A stretch of 64,000 nucleotides of DNA from JASGCL01 sp965203915 (GCA_965203915.1 OZ241918.1:558001-622000); one strand, 5' to 3'. Positions 1 to 8,143 are shown, counted from the first letter of the stretch. Translations and numbers: made by a program. Notes: a model not told the origin generated them from the sequence alone.

Positions 1-1
1 T

Positions 2-355
2 GATTCGATTCATTTGGTGGCGACCTGCGTGCGGGTGCCAGTCTTCGTTGGCCATGCGGAGGCTGTTTTTGTTGAATGCCACCGACCCATCGACCTAGAA
101 ACCATAAGGGCAGCCCTGATAGCCGCGCCAGGGGTTGTGGTGTATGACAAACACGAACCATCGGGTTATGTTACGCCGATTGATGCCGCGGGCGAGGACG
201 CCAGCTTCGTCAGCCGCCTGCGCCGCGACCCCACGGTCGAAAATGGTTTGGCATTTTGGTGCGTAAGTGATAACTTGCGCAAGGGGGCTGCCCTTAATGC
301 GGTGCAGATAGGCGAAACCCTCATCAAAGATAATTTTGGCGGCTTACGAGCCTAG
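2..355 (+). CDS. asd: aspartate-semialdehyde dehydrogenase, C-terminal fragment (5' end outside window)
   Basis: The reading frame is open from the first bases of the window, so only the last 117 codons are present. Aspartate-semialdehyde dehydrogenase makes aspartate semialdehyde from aspartyl phosphate in the lysine, threonine, methionine and diaminopimelate pathway, in the cytoplasm. The fragment carries the family's C-terminal signature: a TCVRVPVFVGHAEAV stretch near the start, then DNLRKGAALNAVQIGE close to the end. The active-site cysteine and NADP-binding domain lie upstream of the window. A TTG at 14 could be called as a start, but the homology continues upstream of it, so this is a truncated gene and not a small protein. 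It ends 10 bases before the lspA start. Confidence 0.9.
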   Translation, partial: DSIHLVATCVRVPVFVGHAEAVFVECHRPIDLETIRAALIAAPGVVVYDKHEPSGYVTPIDAAGEDASFVSRLRRDPTVENGLAFWCVSDNLRKGAALNAVQIGETLIKDNFGGLRA

Positions 356-365
356 GAGCATGATA

Positions 366-875
366 ATGAAAAAAAAATTGGTCATAGGTAAAAAAAATTT
401 GTTCATCATCTTGCCCATCCTATTCGCGGTGGTTGGGTTAGATCAATTAAGCAAAATGTTGGTGATAGAATATTTGCAAGTTGTCGGGGCGCAAAAAACA
501 TTCACCAGTTTTTTTAATTTGGTGTTGTTAAAAAACGACGGCATGGGCTTTGGCTTCCTGCAAGGCTATAACTTGCCGCCGATTATTATTATTTTTCTGA
601 CAGCGTTGGTTTCCTTGCTCGCGCTTACCGTGTTTTGGCAGGCCGATGGCAAAAGATTAAAAATTGCTTTGAGCCTGGCCCTGGCGGGCGGGATTAGCAA
701 TGGGCTTGACCGCCTTACCCAGGGGGGGGTTGTGGATTTTTTGGATATTCATTGGGGCGACTATCATTGGCCAAGTTTTAACCTGGCCGACATGGCTATA
801 TCGCTAGCCATTTTTTTATTATTTTTAGAAATAATATCAGGCGATGGGCGACGCCATTATCGCAAAAAACGATAA
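366..875 (+). CDS. lspA: lipoprotein signal peptidase (signal peptidase II)
   Basis: This 169-residue inner-membrane aspartic protease removes the signal peptide from diacylglyceryl-modified prolipoproteins. Four hydrophobic segments are visible. The family's conserved blocks are present: NDGMGFGF (about 57-64), SNGLDR (111-116), VVDFLD (122-127) and FNLAD (138-142). The Asp in VVD (124) and the Asp in FNLAD (142) correspond to the catalytic pair. ATG codons occur at 360 and 366 in the same frame. I choose 366 because the AGGAG at 354-358 lies 7 bases from it but only 1 base from 360. The frame is open further upstream into asd, but there is no reason to extend it. Length is normal for the family. 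Confidence 0.93.
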   Translation: MKKKLVIGKKNLFIILPILFAVVGLDQLSKMLVIEYLQVVGAQKTFTSFFNLVLLKNDGMGFGFLQGYNLPPIIIIFLTALVSLLALTVFWQADGKRLKIALSLALAGGISNGLDRLTQGGVVDFLDIHWGDYHWPSFNLADMAISLAIFLLFLEIISGDGRRHYRKKR

Positions 876-918
876 GGATTGAGGGGTAACAAGGCACGAC
901 CCGCCCCAATATTAAACA

Positions 919-947
919 TTGCTAAAAATGACCCGACAAGATATAGC
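919..947 (+). promoter_or_regulatory. sigma70-type promoter for tRNA-Val
   Basis: A TTGCTA (919-924) and a TATAGC (942-947) are separated by 17 bases, and the mature tRNA begins 9 bases downstream. The position is right for a start site almost at the 5' end of the tRNA. Both hexamers are imperfect, so this is a prediction. Confidence 0.45.
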
Positions 948-955
948 GAAATAAC

Positions 956-1030
956 GGGTGGTTAGCTCAGCGGTAGAGCAGCTCCTTTACACGGAGGAGG
1001 TCGGGGGTTCGATCCCCTCACCACCCACCA
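956..1030 (+). tRNA. tRNA-Val (anticodon UAC), CCA encoded
   Basis: The cloverleaf can be drawn by hand. The acceptor stem GGGTGGT (956-962) pairs fully with ACCACCC (1020-1026). The D stem is GCTC (965-968) with GAGC (976-979). The anticodon loop 986-992 has TAC at 988-990. The T stem 1003-1007 pairs with 1015-1019 (one G-U) around a TTCGATC loop. The discriminator is A1027 and the terminal CCA (1028-1030) is encoded. The outermost anticodon-stem pair (981 with 997) is G-G, leaving four pairs there. The UAC anticodon reads GUA and other valine codons. Confidence 0.95.
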
Positions 1031-1045
1031 AAATTTTTGTTGGCA

Positions 1046-1522
1046 ATGATAATGGGCAAATATAAGAAAAAAAATAAGCAGGGAATAATCAAAAAATTAT
1101 TCGGTAAATTATGGCAAACATGGTTTAGGCTGAATCGGCCAATTCGTTTTTTATTGGTTGGCGGTTTTAATAATGTTGGGGCTTACCTGCTTTTTCTTTT
1201 TTTAATCCACCTGATGGGGCAATCGCATTATCAATTAGCCTTGATTTTGCAATATGCTTTGTTTTCGGTGGTTGCCTTTGCGACTCAAAAAATATTTGTT
1301 TTTGCCCATGGTTCTTCTGGGTTGTATCATCTGCTTCGTCAATATGTCGGGGCATTAACCACGTGGGTGGTTGGTTATGCCATCAATGCTTTGTTGTTGC
1401 ACCTGTTCGTGGGTCAATTTTCCCTGCCTGTCTATTTGGCGCAATTTTTGGCTATGTTATTGGTCGCCATCGTCAATTATCATGGATTAAAAATACTTGC
1501 TTTTAAAAAAGAAAAAACCTAA
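1046..1522 (+). CDS. GtrA-like four-helix membrane protein
   Basis: A protein of about 158 residues with a basic N-terminus (several KKK runs) and four hydrophobic segments. The first begins with RFLLVGGFNNVGAYLLF, which resembles the RFxxVGxxNTxxxxxxF opening of the GtrA family (PF04138). GtrA-type proteins are small inner-membrane proteins thought to help flip undecaprenyl-phosphate-linked sugars for cell-surface glycosylation. The start is uncertain: ATG at 1046 or 1052, with no clear Shine-Dalgarno sequence and tRNA-Val ending only 15 bases upstream. The 3' end lies 10 bases before the ATG of the large polytopic protein that follows, which suggests one operon. No gtrB-type glycosyltransferase is adjacent. 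The specific sugar or acceptor cannot be read from the sequence. Confidence 0.75.
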   Translation: MIMGKYKKKNKQGIIKKLFGKLWQTWFRLNRPIRFLLVGGFNNVGAYLLFLFLIHLMGQSHYQLALILQYALFSVVAFATQKIFVFAHGSSGLYHLLRQYVGALTTWVVGYAINALLLHLFVGQFSLPVYLAQFLAMLLVAIVNYHGLKILAFKKEKT

Positions 1523-1532
1523 AGGTTATCCC

Positions 1533-3035
1533 ATGGCCAAGCAGAAGAACCTTCTTACCAGCAATTGGGGCATGACATTGGTCATGATCTTGCCCATTAT
1601 TTTCTATATGTGGTTGGTAAGTTTTTTGGTGCCCATGATGGTGGATGATTTTTTCCCTGCTTCCCATAATACTCAGGGCGATTTTTTTAACTGGTCGTTG
1701 ATTTGGGCGGAATTTAAGAATAGTTATTTTACCATGACGGGGCGCGTGGGAATGATTTTTTGGTCGTTCCTATTATTGTCTTTTGGCCGTATGCCATTTC
1801 ATCAAGACCCCGCCAATTTCATCCTTGCTGGTATCAACGCCGTGGTGTTTGTTGGTTTTCTATGGTCGGCCTACATGTTGGCTTTTGCACGGCGACCCAA
1901 CTTCCAAAACGCGCGGGACAGGTTTAATTGGGTGATATTATTTTTGCTCAGCATGACCATTTTGGCGCGCAAGGGGGATACTATTTTTTATATCAGCGGT
2001 TATGTTACCTATTCTTGGGCCATGGCAACCATTTTTGCCTTTGGTGTTTTTTACCGTTTGGCATGGGCCGATAAAACAATATTTCGTTTCAAAAAAAATT
2101 CGTGGCAAGAAATCGGCTTCATTCTATTTATCGTCCTGTTGGGTTTTTTGGCGGGCATGTCCTATGAAATTGGCGGCATCCTTGCCTTGGGTTTTTTGTT
2201 GCTCGGCTTTGGTTACAAATTATTTGTGGTGCGCGAAAAATTGCCGCGTTGGTGCTACATTGGTTTGATAGGATTTATCTTGGGCTATATTGTTTTAATG
2301 TCCGCGCCTGGCAACTATGTCCGCCTTTCCGATCCTTATTTTGAGAAGTTTCACCAATTAAGTTTTGTCGATAAATTGCTTCGTATTCCGCATATGGAAC
2401 GATTATTTTTGACAAGGTTGCGTTGGGTAACGCCATTCATCGCCATCGCCATTATTTATATTTGGCAAAAAAATATTAAGGTTAGCGACAAAAAATTATT
2501 TGGCTTTAAGACATCTGGTTGGGTTAAATGGTTGCAGACATTGATACAAAAAATGGTGAAGCAAGAATTATTTGGCATTGCGATATTGATGATGTTGGCG
2601 GGCGTGGCGGGGGCCGCGGCGATAGCATTTAGCCCGGTGAAGGAAGGGCGGGTGTTTTTTTCTGCCACCTGCTTCTTTATGGTTGGGTTTCTTATAACCA
2701 TTGATTATTTATGGTCATCCAAAATCTTGAAGAATAATGTGAAGCGGGTGCTTGCGGCCATTCTGTTGCTGCTTATGTTGTTTGAATTGACCAGGGTGGC
2801 ATGGCATGCTTATCAATATCGCGTTGCCTACGCCGCCCGTGAAGCCGATATTAAAGCGCAAAAGGAAAAGGGCGTGATGGATATTATTGTGCCCAGCATG
2901 AATTTGAAAACCAAAATGTGGTTTGGCAATGGCGATATAGAAGTTGATTGGTTGGCAAAATATTGGGGAGATTTTTATGGTGTGAATTCGATCCGCACCC
3001 CCAAGAAGGAAACGAATGAAACGACCGCCAAGTAA
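1533..3035 (+). CDS. large polytopic membrane protein, GT-C glycosyltransferase or DUF6056-like
   Basis: A 500-residue protein with about ten or more hydrophobic segments. After the first segment comes a short loop with VDDF (DD at 38-39) and then a TMTGRVG stretch near residue 70. An acidic pair in the first periplasmic loop is typical of GT-C-fold glycosyltransferases and of the polytopic DUF6056 group. I infer a role in surface-glycan assembly, supported by the GtrA-like protein just upstream, but the donor and acceptor are unknown. ATG 1533 is chosen because AAGG at 1522-1525 sits 7 bases upstream; the frame is open 12 codons further back without a better start. The last 20 bases overlap the following methyltransferase gene. 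Confidence 0.55.
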   Translation: MAKQKNLLTSNWGMTLVMILPIIFYMWLVSFLVPMMVDDFFPASHNTQGDFFNWSLIWAEFKNSYFTMTGRVGMIFWSFLLLSFGRMPFHQDPANFILAGINAVVFVGFLWSAYMLAFARRPNFQNARDRFNWVILFLLSMTILARKGDTIFYISGYVTYSWAMATIFAFGVFYRLAWADKTIFRFKKNSWQEIGFILFIVLLGFLAGMSYEIGGILALGFLLLGFGYKLFVVREKLPRWCYIGLIGFILGYIVLMSAPGNYVRLSDPYFEKFHQLSFVDKLLRIPHMERLFLTRLRWVTPFIAIAIIYIWQKNIKVSDKKLFGFKTSGWVKWLQTLIQKMVKQELFGIAILMMLAGVAGAAAIAFSPVKEGRVFFSATCFFMVGFLITIDYLWSSKILKNNVKRVLAAILLLLMLFELTRVAWHAYQYRVAYAAREADIKAQKEKGVMDIIVPSMNLKTKMWFGNGDIEVDWLAKYWGDFYGVNSIRTPKKETNETTAK

Positions 3036-4650
3036 GAACAAGCATCAACAGCTAGCCGCGTGGTTAACCGACCACGGTTTAGAAACAACTTGGCTTTTTT
3101 TATTAATGAATAAAATAGCCGCTGAAAATGCAAAAACGGGTGGTCATTTGCAAAATATATTGCAGGATAAAAAATTTCAAGCGATAAAAAAAATAAATGA
3201 TGATAATTTGTTAGACGGGCTTTCGATGGGGCAGGTTGCCGCCCTCTACGAATTTTCCCTTGCTCATTGTGACCGCGCGGCGCGAAAAACGGCGGGGCAA
3301 TATTTTACGCCCGATGATGTCGCAGAGATCATGGCGCAAAAGGCCATGGATAATTTTGGCAAAGACAAAAATAAAATATGGTGCGACCCCTGTGCGGGCG
3401 TCGGCAATTTATCTTATTATGTGATAGCGGCGCAGGGCGACCCCGAAGAATTCCTGCAACATAATATCATTTTTATCGACCGCGATCCCTTGGCATTGTT
3501 GATTGCGCGCACGTTGCTAGCCATAGAATTTCAAAACAAAAACGAAAATTTGTTTCATGATATAGAAAAAAAATTTATCGTTGCCGATTTTTTACAAGAT
3601 GATCCGTTGCCCGCCGCCGATGTCATGATCTTTAATCCACCCTATGGTCAAATTCGCAAGGGCCAAGTTCGCAAGGATGGCGAAGGCGCGGCGACCGACC
3701 TTTATGCTCAATTCATGGAACGGGCGATGGAAAAAACAAAATCTGGCGGCGGGGGTTTTGTCGCCATCACCCCGCAATCTTTTACCCATGCCGAAAAATT
3801 TTGTCCATTGCGGACAAGGTTGTTAGAGCAGGGCAAGAAGATAGTCATTTATAATTTTGATAATGTTCCCGATAATATTTTTCGCGGCAAAAAATTTGGC
3901 AGTGAAAACAGCAACCAAGCCAACAGCACGCGCGCCGCCATCACCCTATTTCATCATGGTCATCCAACAACCAATGAAAAACAATTTCTTATCACGCCCT
4001 TGCTTCGTTGGCGTTGTGCGGAACGCGCCACCTTGTTGGCGGGGCTTGATGGTTTCTTAACTTCGCTCGAGGATATTACTCCGAAGATATTTCCCAAGAT
4101 AAGCAAGGGGACAAAAGTCCTTTATCTATCGACCGCCAAGCAAGAAACATTATCAACCATCTTGTCAAACGCCCCCACCGATTATTGTTTGTTTGTGCCA
4201 AGCACACCGCGTTATTTTATTTCGGCGTTGTTGCAAAAACCACAACGCACCAGCTGTCGGGTTTTATATTTTCATCGCGCGCGCGACAGGGATCATGCCT
4301 ATATCTTGCTCAATAGCAGTTTTTGTTATTGGTGGTGGCGCGTCAACGATGGCGGCATGACCTTGTCTTTAAAAACCCTACGTAGCCTACCCCTTATCAA
4401 TATACAAACTTCGAAGCAAAATAAAAACAATGGCGTAGCCTTATCGGTTAAGACCATGATAGGAAAAATAATGACATCCGAAAAAATGAATCGCGTGGTA
4501 AAACGCAATGCGGGGCGCGACAACGAAAACGTTAAACACGACAAGGAATTGATTCACAGTTTGAATCATCGGCTTATGATGCAATTGCCGCAACATGCGA
4601 TTGATAGCAAAATGTTGCTGGCATTGCACAATAATAGCGTTTTGTCTTAG
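3016..4650 (+). CDS. N6-adenine DNA methyltransferase (HsdM/type IIG-like M domain), no visible nuclease
   Basis: A 544-residue protein. A helical N-terminal part is followed by GQYFTPDDVAEIM (about 94-106), the S-adenosylmethionine motif I DPCAGVGN (124-131), IDRDP (154-158) and the catalytic motif IV NPPY (207-210). This order is that of gamma-class N6-adenine methyltransferases (PF02384 type), as in HsdM or Eco57I-like enzymes. The C-terminal half (from about 320) has a region ending in LKTLRSLPLIN that may be the target-recognition part. No HsdR or HsdS gene and no PD-(D/E)XK nuclease motif is visible, so it could be an orphan methyltransferase. The start has AAGGA at 3006-3010, 5 bases upstream, and overlaps the preceding membrane-protein gene. 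Confidence 0.8.
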   Translation: MKRPPSKNKHQQLAAWLTDHGLETTWLFLLMNKIAAENAKTGGHLQNILQDKKFQAIKKINDDNLLDGLSMGQVAALYEFSLAHCDRAARKTAGQYFTPDDVAEIMAQKAMDNFGKDKNKIWCDPCAGVGNLSYYVIAAQGDPEEFLQHNIIFIDRDPLALLIARTLLAIEFQNKNENLFHDIEKKFIVADFLQDDPLPAADVMIFNPPYGQIRKGQVRKDGEGAATDLYAQFMERAMEKTKSGGGGFVAITPQSFTHAEKFCPLRTRLLEQGKKIVIYNFDNVPDNIFRGKKFGSENSNQANSTRAAITLFHHGHPTTNEKQFLITPLLRWRCAERATLLAGLDGFLTSLEDITPKIFPKISKGTKVLYLSTAKQETLSTILSNAPTDYCLFVPSTPRYFISALLQKPQRTSCRVLYFHRARDRDHAYILLNSSFCYWWWRVNDGGMTLSLKTLRSLPLINIQTSKQNKNNGVALSVKTMIGKIMTSEKMNRVVKRNAGRDNENVKHDKELIHSLNHRLMMQLPQHAIDSKMLLALHNNSVLS

Positions 4651-4693
4651 TGGGATGATACGAACCTTTGACGCAATATTTTTTAAAAATCAT

Positions 4694-4721
4694 TTGACAA
4701 GTTTTTCAAAATTGGTTAGCA
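4694..4721 (+). promoter_or_regulatory. possible promoter upstream of etfB
   Basis: A perfect TTGACA at 4694-4699 lies 60 bases upstream of etfB. The best -10 candidate 16-17 bases downstream is weak (TTAGCA or TAGCAA, 4716-4722). The 109-base gap before etfB is AT-rich and holds no gene. Confidence 0.3.
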
Positions 4722-4759
4722 AAAACCATTCAATTTTTAAAAACAAAGTGGAGAAATAA

Positions 4760-5509
4760 ATGAAAATTCTTGTACCAGTTAAAAGAGTGATTGAAGCCAA
4801 CACCAAGGTTCGGGTTAAACCCGACCAAACAGGCGTTGAATTAAATAATGTTAAGATGGACATGAATCCATTTTGTGAAATCGCCGTTGAACAAGCCATA
4901 AGGTTGGTCGAAGCAAAAGTAGCGACCGAGGTCGTGTTGGTTTCGGTGGGCACGGCGCAGGCGCAGGAAACCATTCGCAAGGGTTTGGCCATGGGCGCCG
5001 ACCGCGGTATTCATATTCTTGCCGACCACGAAACCGAAAATTTGTTAATCGCAAAATTATTGGTCAAGGTTGTCGAAAAAGAAAAACCAGGTTTGGTGAT
5101 ATTGGGCAAGCAAGCCATCGATGGCGATGCCAACCAAACGGGGCAGATGTTGGCGGCGTTGCTTAATTGGTCGTCAGCGGCCTACGTATCCAAATTGGAT
5201 ATCAAGGGCGACATGGCCGAGGTAACCCGCGAAGTTGACGGCGGCTTGGAAATTATTAATATAAAAATGCCAGCGATTATCACCGCTGACCTACGGCTTA
5301 ACGAACCTCGCTACACCACCTTGCCCAATATCATGAAGGCAAAGAAAAAACCGATAGAATCGCTGACGGCAGAAGCCTTGGGCGTTGCCATGACTCCGCG
5401 ATTGAAAACATTAAAAGTTATCGAACCCAAAGTGCGCGGCGGCGGCGTTAAGGTAAAAACCGTGAGCGAGTTGGTGCAAAAATTACACAACGAAGCAAAA
5501 GTTATATAA
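4760..5509 (+). CDS. etfB: electron transfer flavoprotein, beta subunit
   Basis: A 249-residue cytoplasmic protein, the usual length for EtfB. It begins MKILVPVKRVIEAN and has MNPFCEIAVEQAIRL (about 36-50), VSVGTAQAQETIRKGLAMGADR (about 61-82), GKQAIDGDANQTGQ (about 116-129) and LRLNEPRYTTLPNIMKAKKKP (about 180-200), all conserved EtfB blocks. EtfB binds AMP and forms a heterodimer with EtfA that passes electrons from acyl-CoA and related dehydrogenases to ETF-ubiquinone oxidoreductase. The ATG has GGAG 8-9 bases upstream (4751-4754). It is followed after 20 bases by etfA, so the two are almost surely co-transcribed. Confidence 0.95.
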   Translation: MKILVPVKRVIEANTKVRVKPDQTGVELNNVKMDMNPFCEIAVEQAIRLVEAKVATEVVLVSVGTAQAQETIRKGLAMGADRGIHILADHETENLLIAKLLVKVVEKEKPGLVILGKQAIDGDANQTGQMLAALLNWSSAAYVSKLDIKGDMAEVTREVDGGLEIINIKMPAIITADLRLNEPRYTTLPNIMKAKKKPIESLTAEALGVAMTPRLKTLKVIEPKVRGGGVKVKTVSELVQKLHNEAKVI

Positions 5510-5529
5510 AAAACGAAAGGAAAAAATCC

Positions 5530-6486
5530 ATGTCTATTTTAGCTATCCTCGACCATCACGATAACATGCTGGCTCCCGCTAGCTTGAGCACCTTAACCTG
5601 TGCCAAAAAAATTGCCGCAACATCAAAAGGTGAAATTGATGTCTTGGTGGTTGGCAAAGATGTAAAACCCATCGTCGACCGTTTGGCCAACGCCAGCGGG
5701 ATAAGAAAAATTTTGACCGCCACCGCCGACCATTTGGCTCACCCCGTGGCGGAGGATGTGACCGCCATCGTCCTGGACATGGCAAAAAATTATCGCCATG
5801 TTATTGCCCCCGCCAATAGTTTTGGTAAAAATATCATGCCGCGCGTTGCCGCATTGTTGGATGTTCAGCAAATATCGGAAATAACGGGCGTGGTGAAAGA
5901 AAATGTTTTTGAACGCCCCATTTATGCGGGCAATGCCTTGGCGACCGTTGAAACAAGCGACAAAATTATTTGCATGACGGTGCGTGGCACTGCCTTCGAA
6001 CCCGATAATTTGACGGGTGGCAAGGCGGAGGCCAGCGCGGTAACCGTGCCAGGCAAAAACGCTTTGGTATCGTTTGTTAAATTGGATCAAACAAAAAGCG
6101 AGCGACCCGAATTAACATCCGCCAAGATAGTGATATCGGGTGGGCGCGGTATGGCGGCGAAAGAAAATTTTGCTTTGTTGGATAAGGTTGCGACCGTGTT
6201 AAATGCCGCGGTTGGCGCGTCGCGCGCCGCGGTTGACGCGGGTTATGCCCCAAACGATTACCAAGTGGGGCAAACGGGTAAGGTTGTGGCGCCTGACCTC
6301 TATATTGCGGTTGGTATTTCGGGCGCGATTCAACATTTGGCGGGCATGAAAGACAGCAAAATTATTGCCGCCATTAATAAGGATGATGAAGCGCCGATTT
6401 TCCAAGTGGCAGATTACGGGTTGGTCGCCGACCTATTTACCGTTTTGCCCGAATTGGAAGCCGAATTAAAAAAAATTAAGAAGTAG
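5530..6486 (+). CDS. etfA: electron transfer flavoprotein, alpha subunit
   Basis: A 318-residue partner of EtfB. The N-terminal domain starts MSILAILDHHDN. The C-terminal FAD-binding domain has VISGGRGM (about 198-205), GASRAAVDAGYAP, QVGQTGKVVAPDLYIAVGISGAIQH and INKDDEAPIFQVADYGLVADLF, all typical of EtfA. The FAD-binding arginine (GASRA) and the final regulatory-type DYGLV block are intact. AAAGGAAA lies just upstream of the ATG. The gene ends in a convergent intergenic region facing atpF. Confidence 0.95.
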   Translation: MSILAILDHHDNMLAPASLSTLTCAKKIAATSKGEIDVLVVGKDVKPIVDRLANASGIRKILTATADHLAHPVAEDVTAIVLDMAKNYRHVIAPANSFGKNIMPRVAALLDVQQISEITGVVKENVFERPIYAGNALATVETSDKIICMTVRGTAFEPDNLTGGKAEASAVTVPGKNALVSFVKLDQTKSERPELTSAKIVISGGRGMAAKENFALLDKVATVLNAAVGASRAAVDAGYAPNDYQVGQTGKVVAPDLYIAVGISGAIQHLAGMKDSKIIAAINKDDEAPIFQVADYGLVADLFTVLPELEAELKKIKK

Positions 6487-6487
6487 G

Positions 6488-6501
6488 TGTGCTGAAGCAC
6501 A
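6488..6501 (+). terminator. small hairpin after etfA, weak terminator candidate
   Basis: TGTGC TGAA GCACA forms a 5-bp stem with a four-base loop, starting one base after the etfA stop. It is followed by an A/T-rich run without a clean T tract, so its use as an intrinsic terminator is doubtful. Confidence 0.25.
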
Positions 6502-6574
6502 ACACAAAAAATAATAATAATATTTTTGTAGCAATTACTTTATTGTTAGTGCCTTTAATTAACCGATGCGCGTT

Positions 6575-6704
6575 GCGGACAGGGCGTTTATTCTAAACGG
6601 CTGTGGATAGAGGGCGGTTATTACAACCCGCCACGCATAGGGCGGCTTCTGGGATAGTGCGCTTATTATAACCCCGTGGACAGGGCGTTTATTGCAACCC
6701 GCCA
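6575..6704. repeat. four degenerate 26-30-bp repeats overlapping the atpF stop codon
   Basis: Read on the plus strand, the motif GGACAGGGCGTTTATTGCAA recurs in degenerate form. Copies start near 6577, 6605, 6652 and 6678, with a partial one near 6636. The copy at 6678 spans the stop codon and last codons of atpF (minus strand, TAA at 6689-6691). Each full copy carries a TAA at the same place on the minus strand. A related TGGACAGGG is found at 7213-7221, beside the atpF' stop. The rest of the gap 6487-6574 is A/T-rich with nothing I can name. Confidence 0.55.
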
Positions 6705-7198
6705 AGTTTTTTAACGGCGTTGTTCAGCAATTTGTTGCTGGCTTGGTCGTTGCGTAATTCGTTGGCAATGGTGGTGCGTGCCGCGGCAATGGACTCGCTC
6801 GATATTTCTTTTATCAATTGGTTTTTTAATTTTTCTTGATCTTGGGCAATGCGGCTTTCTAAATATTTTTCTTTTTGCACCATTTGTTTTTGCAATTTTT
6901 CATCGGCATCGGTTAATAATTTCTTGCCGTCTTCCTTGCTCGATTGTAAAATCTCATCGGCCAGGTCGGTTGCAGCTTTTAACTTTTTTTCTGCAGCATT
7001 GTAAAGTTCTTGGGCTTCTTTTTTTATTTGTTCGGCATCGGCCAATTGTTTTTTAACCGCCGCGATGTTGTTATCCAACATGGCAAGCAGGGCCTTCCGC
7101 CCCTTCACCACCGCCAACACCACAAAAATAGTAAATGACACCGCCACCCAAAAAGTTGGGTCATGTGGCAATTTGTTTAAAATAGGTTCGATAGACAT
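6689..7198 (-). CDS. atpF: F0F1 ATP synthase subunit b
   Basis: A 169-residue protein with one N-terminal membrane segment (about 15-32, FWVAVSFTIFVVLAVV) followed by a long charged coiled coil rich in K, E, A and Q. This is the peripheral stalk that links F0 to F1. It is the last gene of the F0 cluster and lies 24 bases after atpF'. No strong Shine-Dalgarno sequence precedes the ATG, so translational coupling is possible. It ends LGGLQ, and its stop codon lies inside a small repeat. The b and b' copies together fit the alphaproteobacterial arrangement. Confidence 0.92.
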   Translation of the reverse strand: MSIEPILNKLPHDPTFWVAVSFTIFVVLAVVKGRKALLAMLDNNIAAVKKQLADAEQIKKEAQELYNAAEKKLKAATDLADEILQSSKEDGKKLLTDADEKLQKQMVQKEKYLESRIAQDQEKLKNQLIKEISSESIAAARTTIANELRNDQASNKLLNNAVKKLGGLQ

Positions 7199-7222
7199 GG
7201 TGTAATAAATTCTGGACAGGGA

Positions 7223-7849
7223 TTATAGCAAAATATTTTTAACAATTTCTTTTCCCAAACTATCAACCATTTTTGGTTTTTCTTGATAGATGGCGTTTTT
7301 TATTTTTTGTAAATTTTTGTTCGATTCGTCAATAATCCCATCGGCATGTTGTTGGAATTTCTTCAATGATTTTTCTTGGCTTTCGGCTATCATGCTGGCT
7401 ACCTTGGCTATTTCGGTGCGGGCACTGGCGCGGGCGATTGATAATTTTTCTTCTAACTTTTCTTCCATTTGCTTGCTTTGCGCCAACATTTTTTCGGCAC
7501 TTTGATAATTGTTTTTAATAATTTTATCGCGCATTTCTAACTTGCCACCAATGCTGGGAACAAAAAATTTACGCATCAGGAAAAAGAAAACGCCGAAGCT
7601 TATCACCAACCAAAAAAGTTGACTGGGGAAGGTGGATGCCTCAAATTGCGGCAAACCTTTCATTTCTTCTTCGGCTGCGCCACCTTCGGCCACGGCTTCC
7701 GCCGCCATTGCTAAACCCCGTAGCAGAGCAAAAGAAAGGCCAGCCAAGCCGCCACCTATTACTAATTTTGTAAGATGGCGGTTTGACCGACCAGTTTTGC
7801 TGTCGGAAATAAAATTGTAAAAATGATGCAACCTGACCAGCATTATCAT
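7223..7849 (-). CDS. atpF': F0F1 ATP synthase subunit b'
   Basis: A 208-residue homologue of subunit b. The core signature GLPQFEASTFPSQLFWLVISFGVFFFLM (about 65-92) contains the membrane anchor and is typical of b' (AtpG/AtpX) of alphaproteobacteria. A coiled-coil stalk domain follows. The N-terminus is about 45 residues longer than in many b' proteins. It has a basic stretch and then a hydrophobic run LVIGGGLAGLSFALL ending in AMA-AEA, which looks like a signal peptide, as some b' proteins have. An ATG at 7708 would give a 161-residue protein of usual length, but 7849 is preferred because it leaves only 26 bases after atpE. The start reads ATGATAATG, so either of two ATGs could be used. Confidence 0.9.
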   Translation of the reverse strand: MIMLVRLHHFYNFISDSKTGRSNRHLTKLVIGGGLAGLSFALLRGLAMAAEAVAEGGAAEEEMKGLPQFEASTFPSQLFWLVISFGVFFFLMRKFFVPSIGGKLEMRDKIIKNNYQSAEKMLAQSKQMEEKLEEKLSIARASARTEIAKVASMIAESQEKSLKKFQQHADGIIDESNKNLQKIKNAIYQEKPKMVDSLGKEIVKNILL

Positions 7850-7875
7850 TTTATTAAATAATACCGTTTGTACTT

Positions 7876-8100
7876 TTATCCATAAAGGATAAGAAAAGCG
7901 ATAAGCAACGCATAGAGCGCGGTTGCTTCCACCAAGGCAAAGCCAAGCATTGATACGCCGAATATATGTTGGCGCGCGCCAGGATTTTTGCCAAGCGCCG
8001 TAACAAGCGCGGAAAAGATATTACCAATACCAATGCCGACGCCAAACAGCGCAATGACTGCAAGTCCCGCGCCTATCATTTTTGCTGATGCTAGATCCAT
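7876..8100 (-). CDS. atpE: F0F1 ATP synthase subunit c
   Basis: A 74-residue hairpin of two membrane helices that forms the proton-driven rotor ring. Helix 1 has the glycine-rich GVGIGIG (about 20-26), which packs the ring. The polar loop has NPGARQ (39-44). Helix 2 carries the proton-binding carboxylate Glu58 in FALVEATALY. The sodium-binding pattern of Na+ rings is not apparent, so proton coupling is the simplest reading. A strong AGGAG lies 8 bases before the ATG on the minus strand (plus-strand CTCCT at 8109-8113). It follows atpB by 43 bases. Confidence 0.96.
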   Translation of the reverse strand: MDLASAKMIGAGLAVIALFGVGIGIGNIFSALVTALGKNPGARQHIFGVSMLGFALVEATALYALLIAFLILYG

Positions 8101-8143
8101 GTGTTTATCTCCTAAAAAAAATGATTAATGGATAAAGGTTTAT

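Noticed and set aside
1167..1355. Minus-strand frame of 62 codons opposite the GtrA-like gene
   Set aside because: Fully overlapped by a recognisable membrane protein gene and without any similarity of its own.
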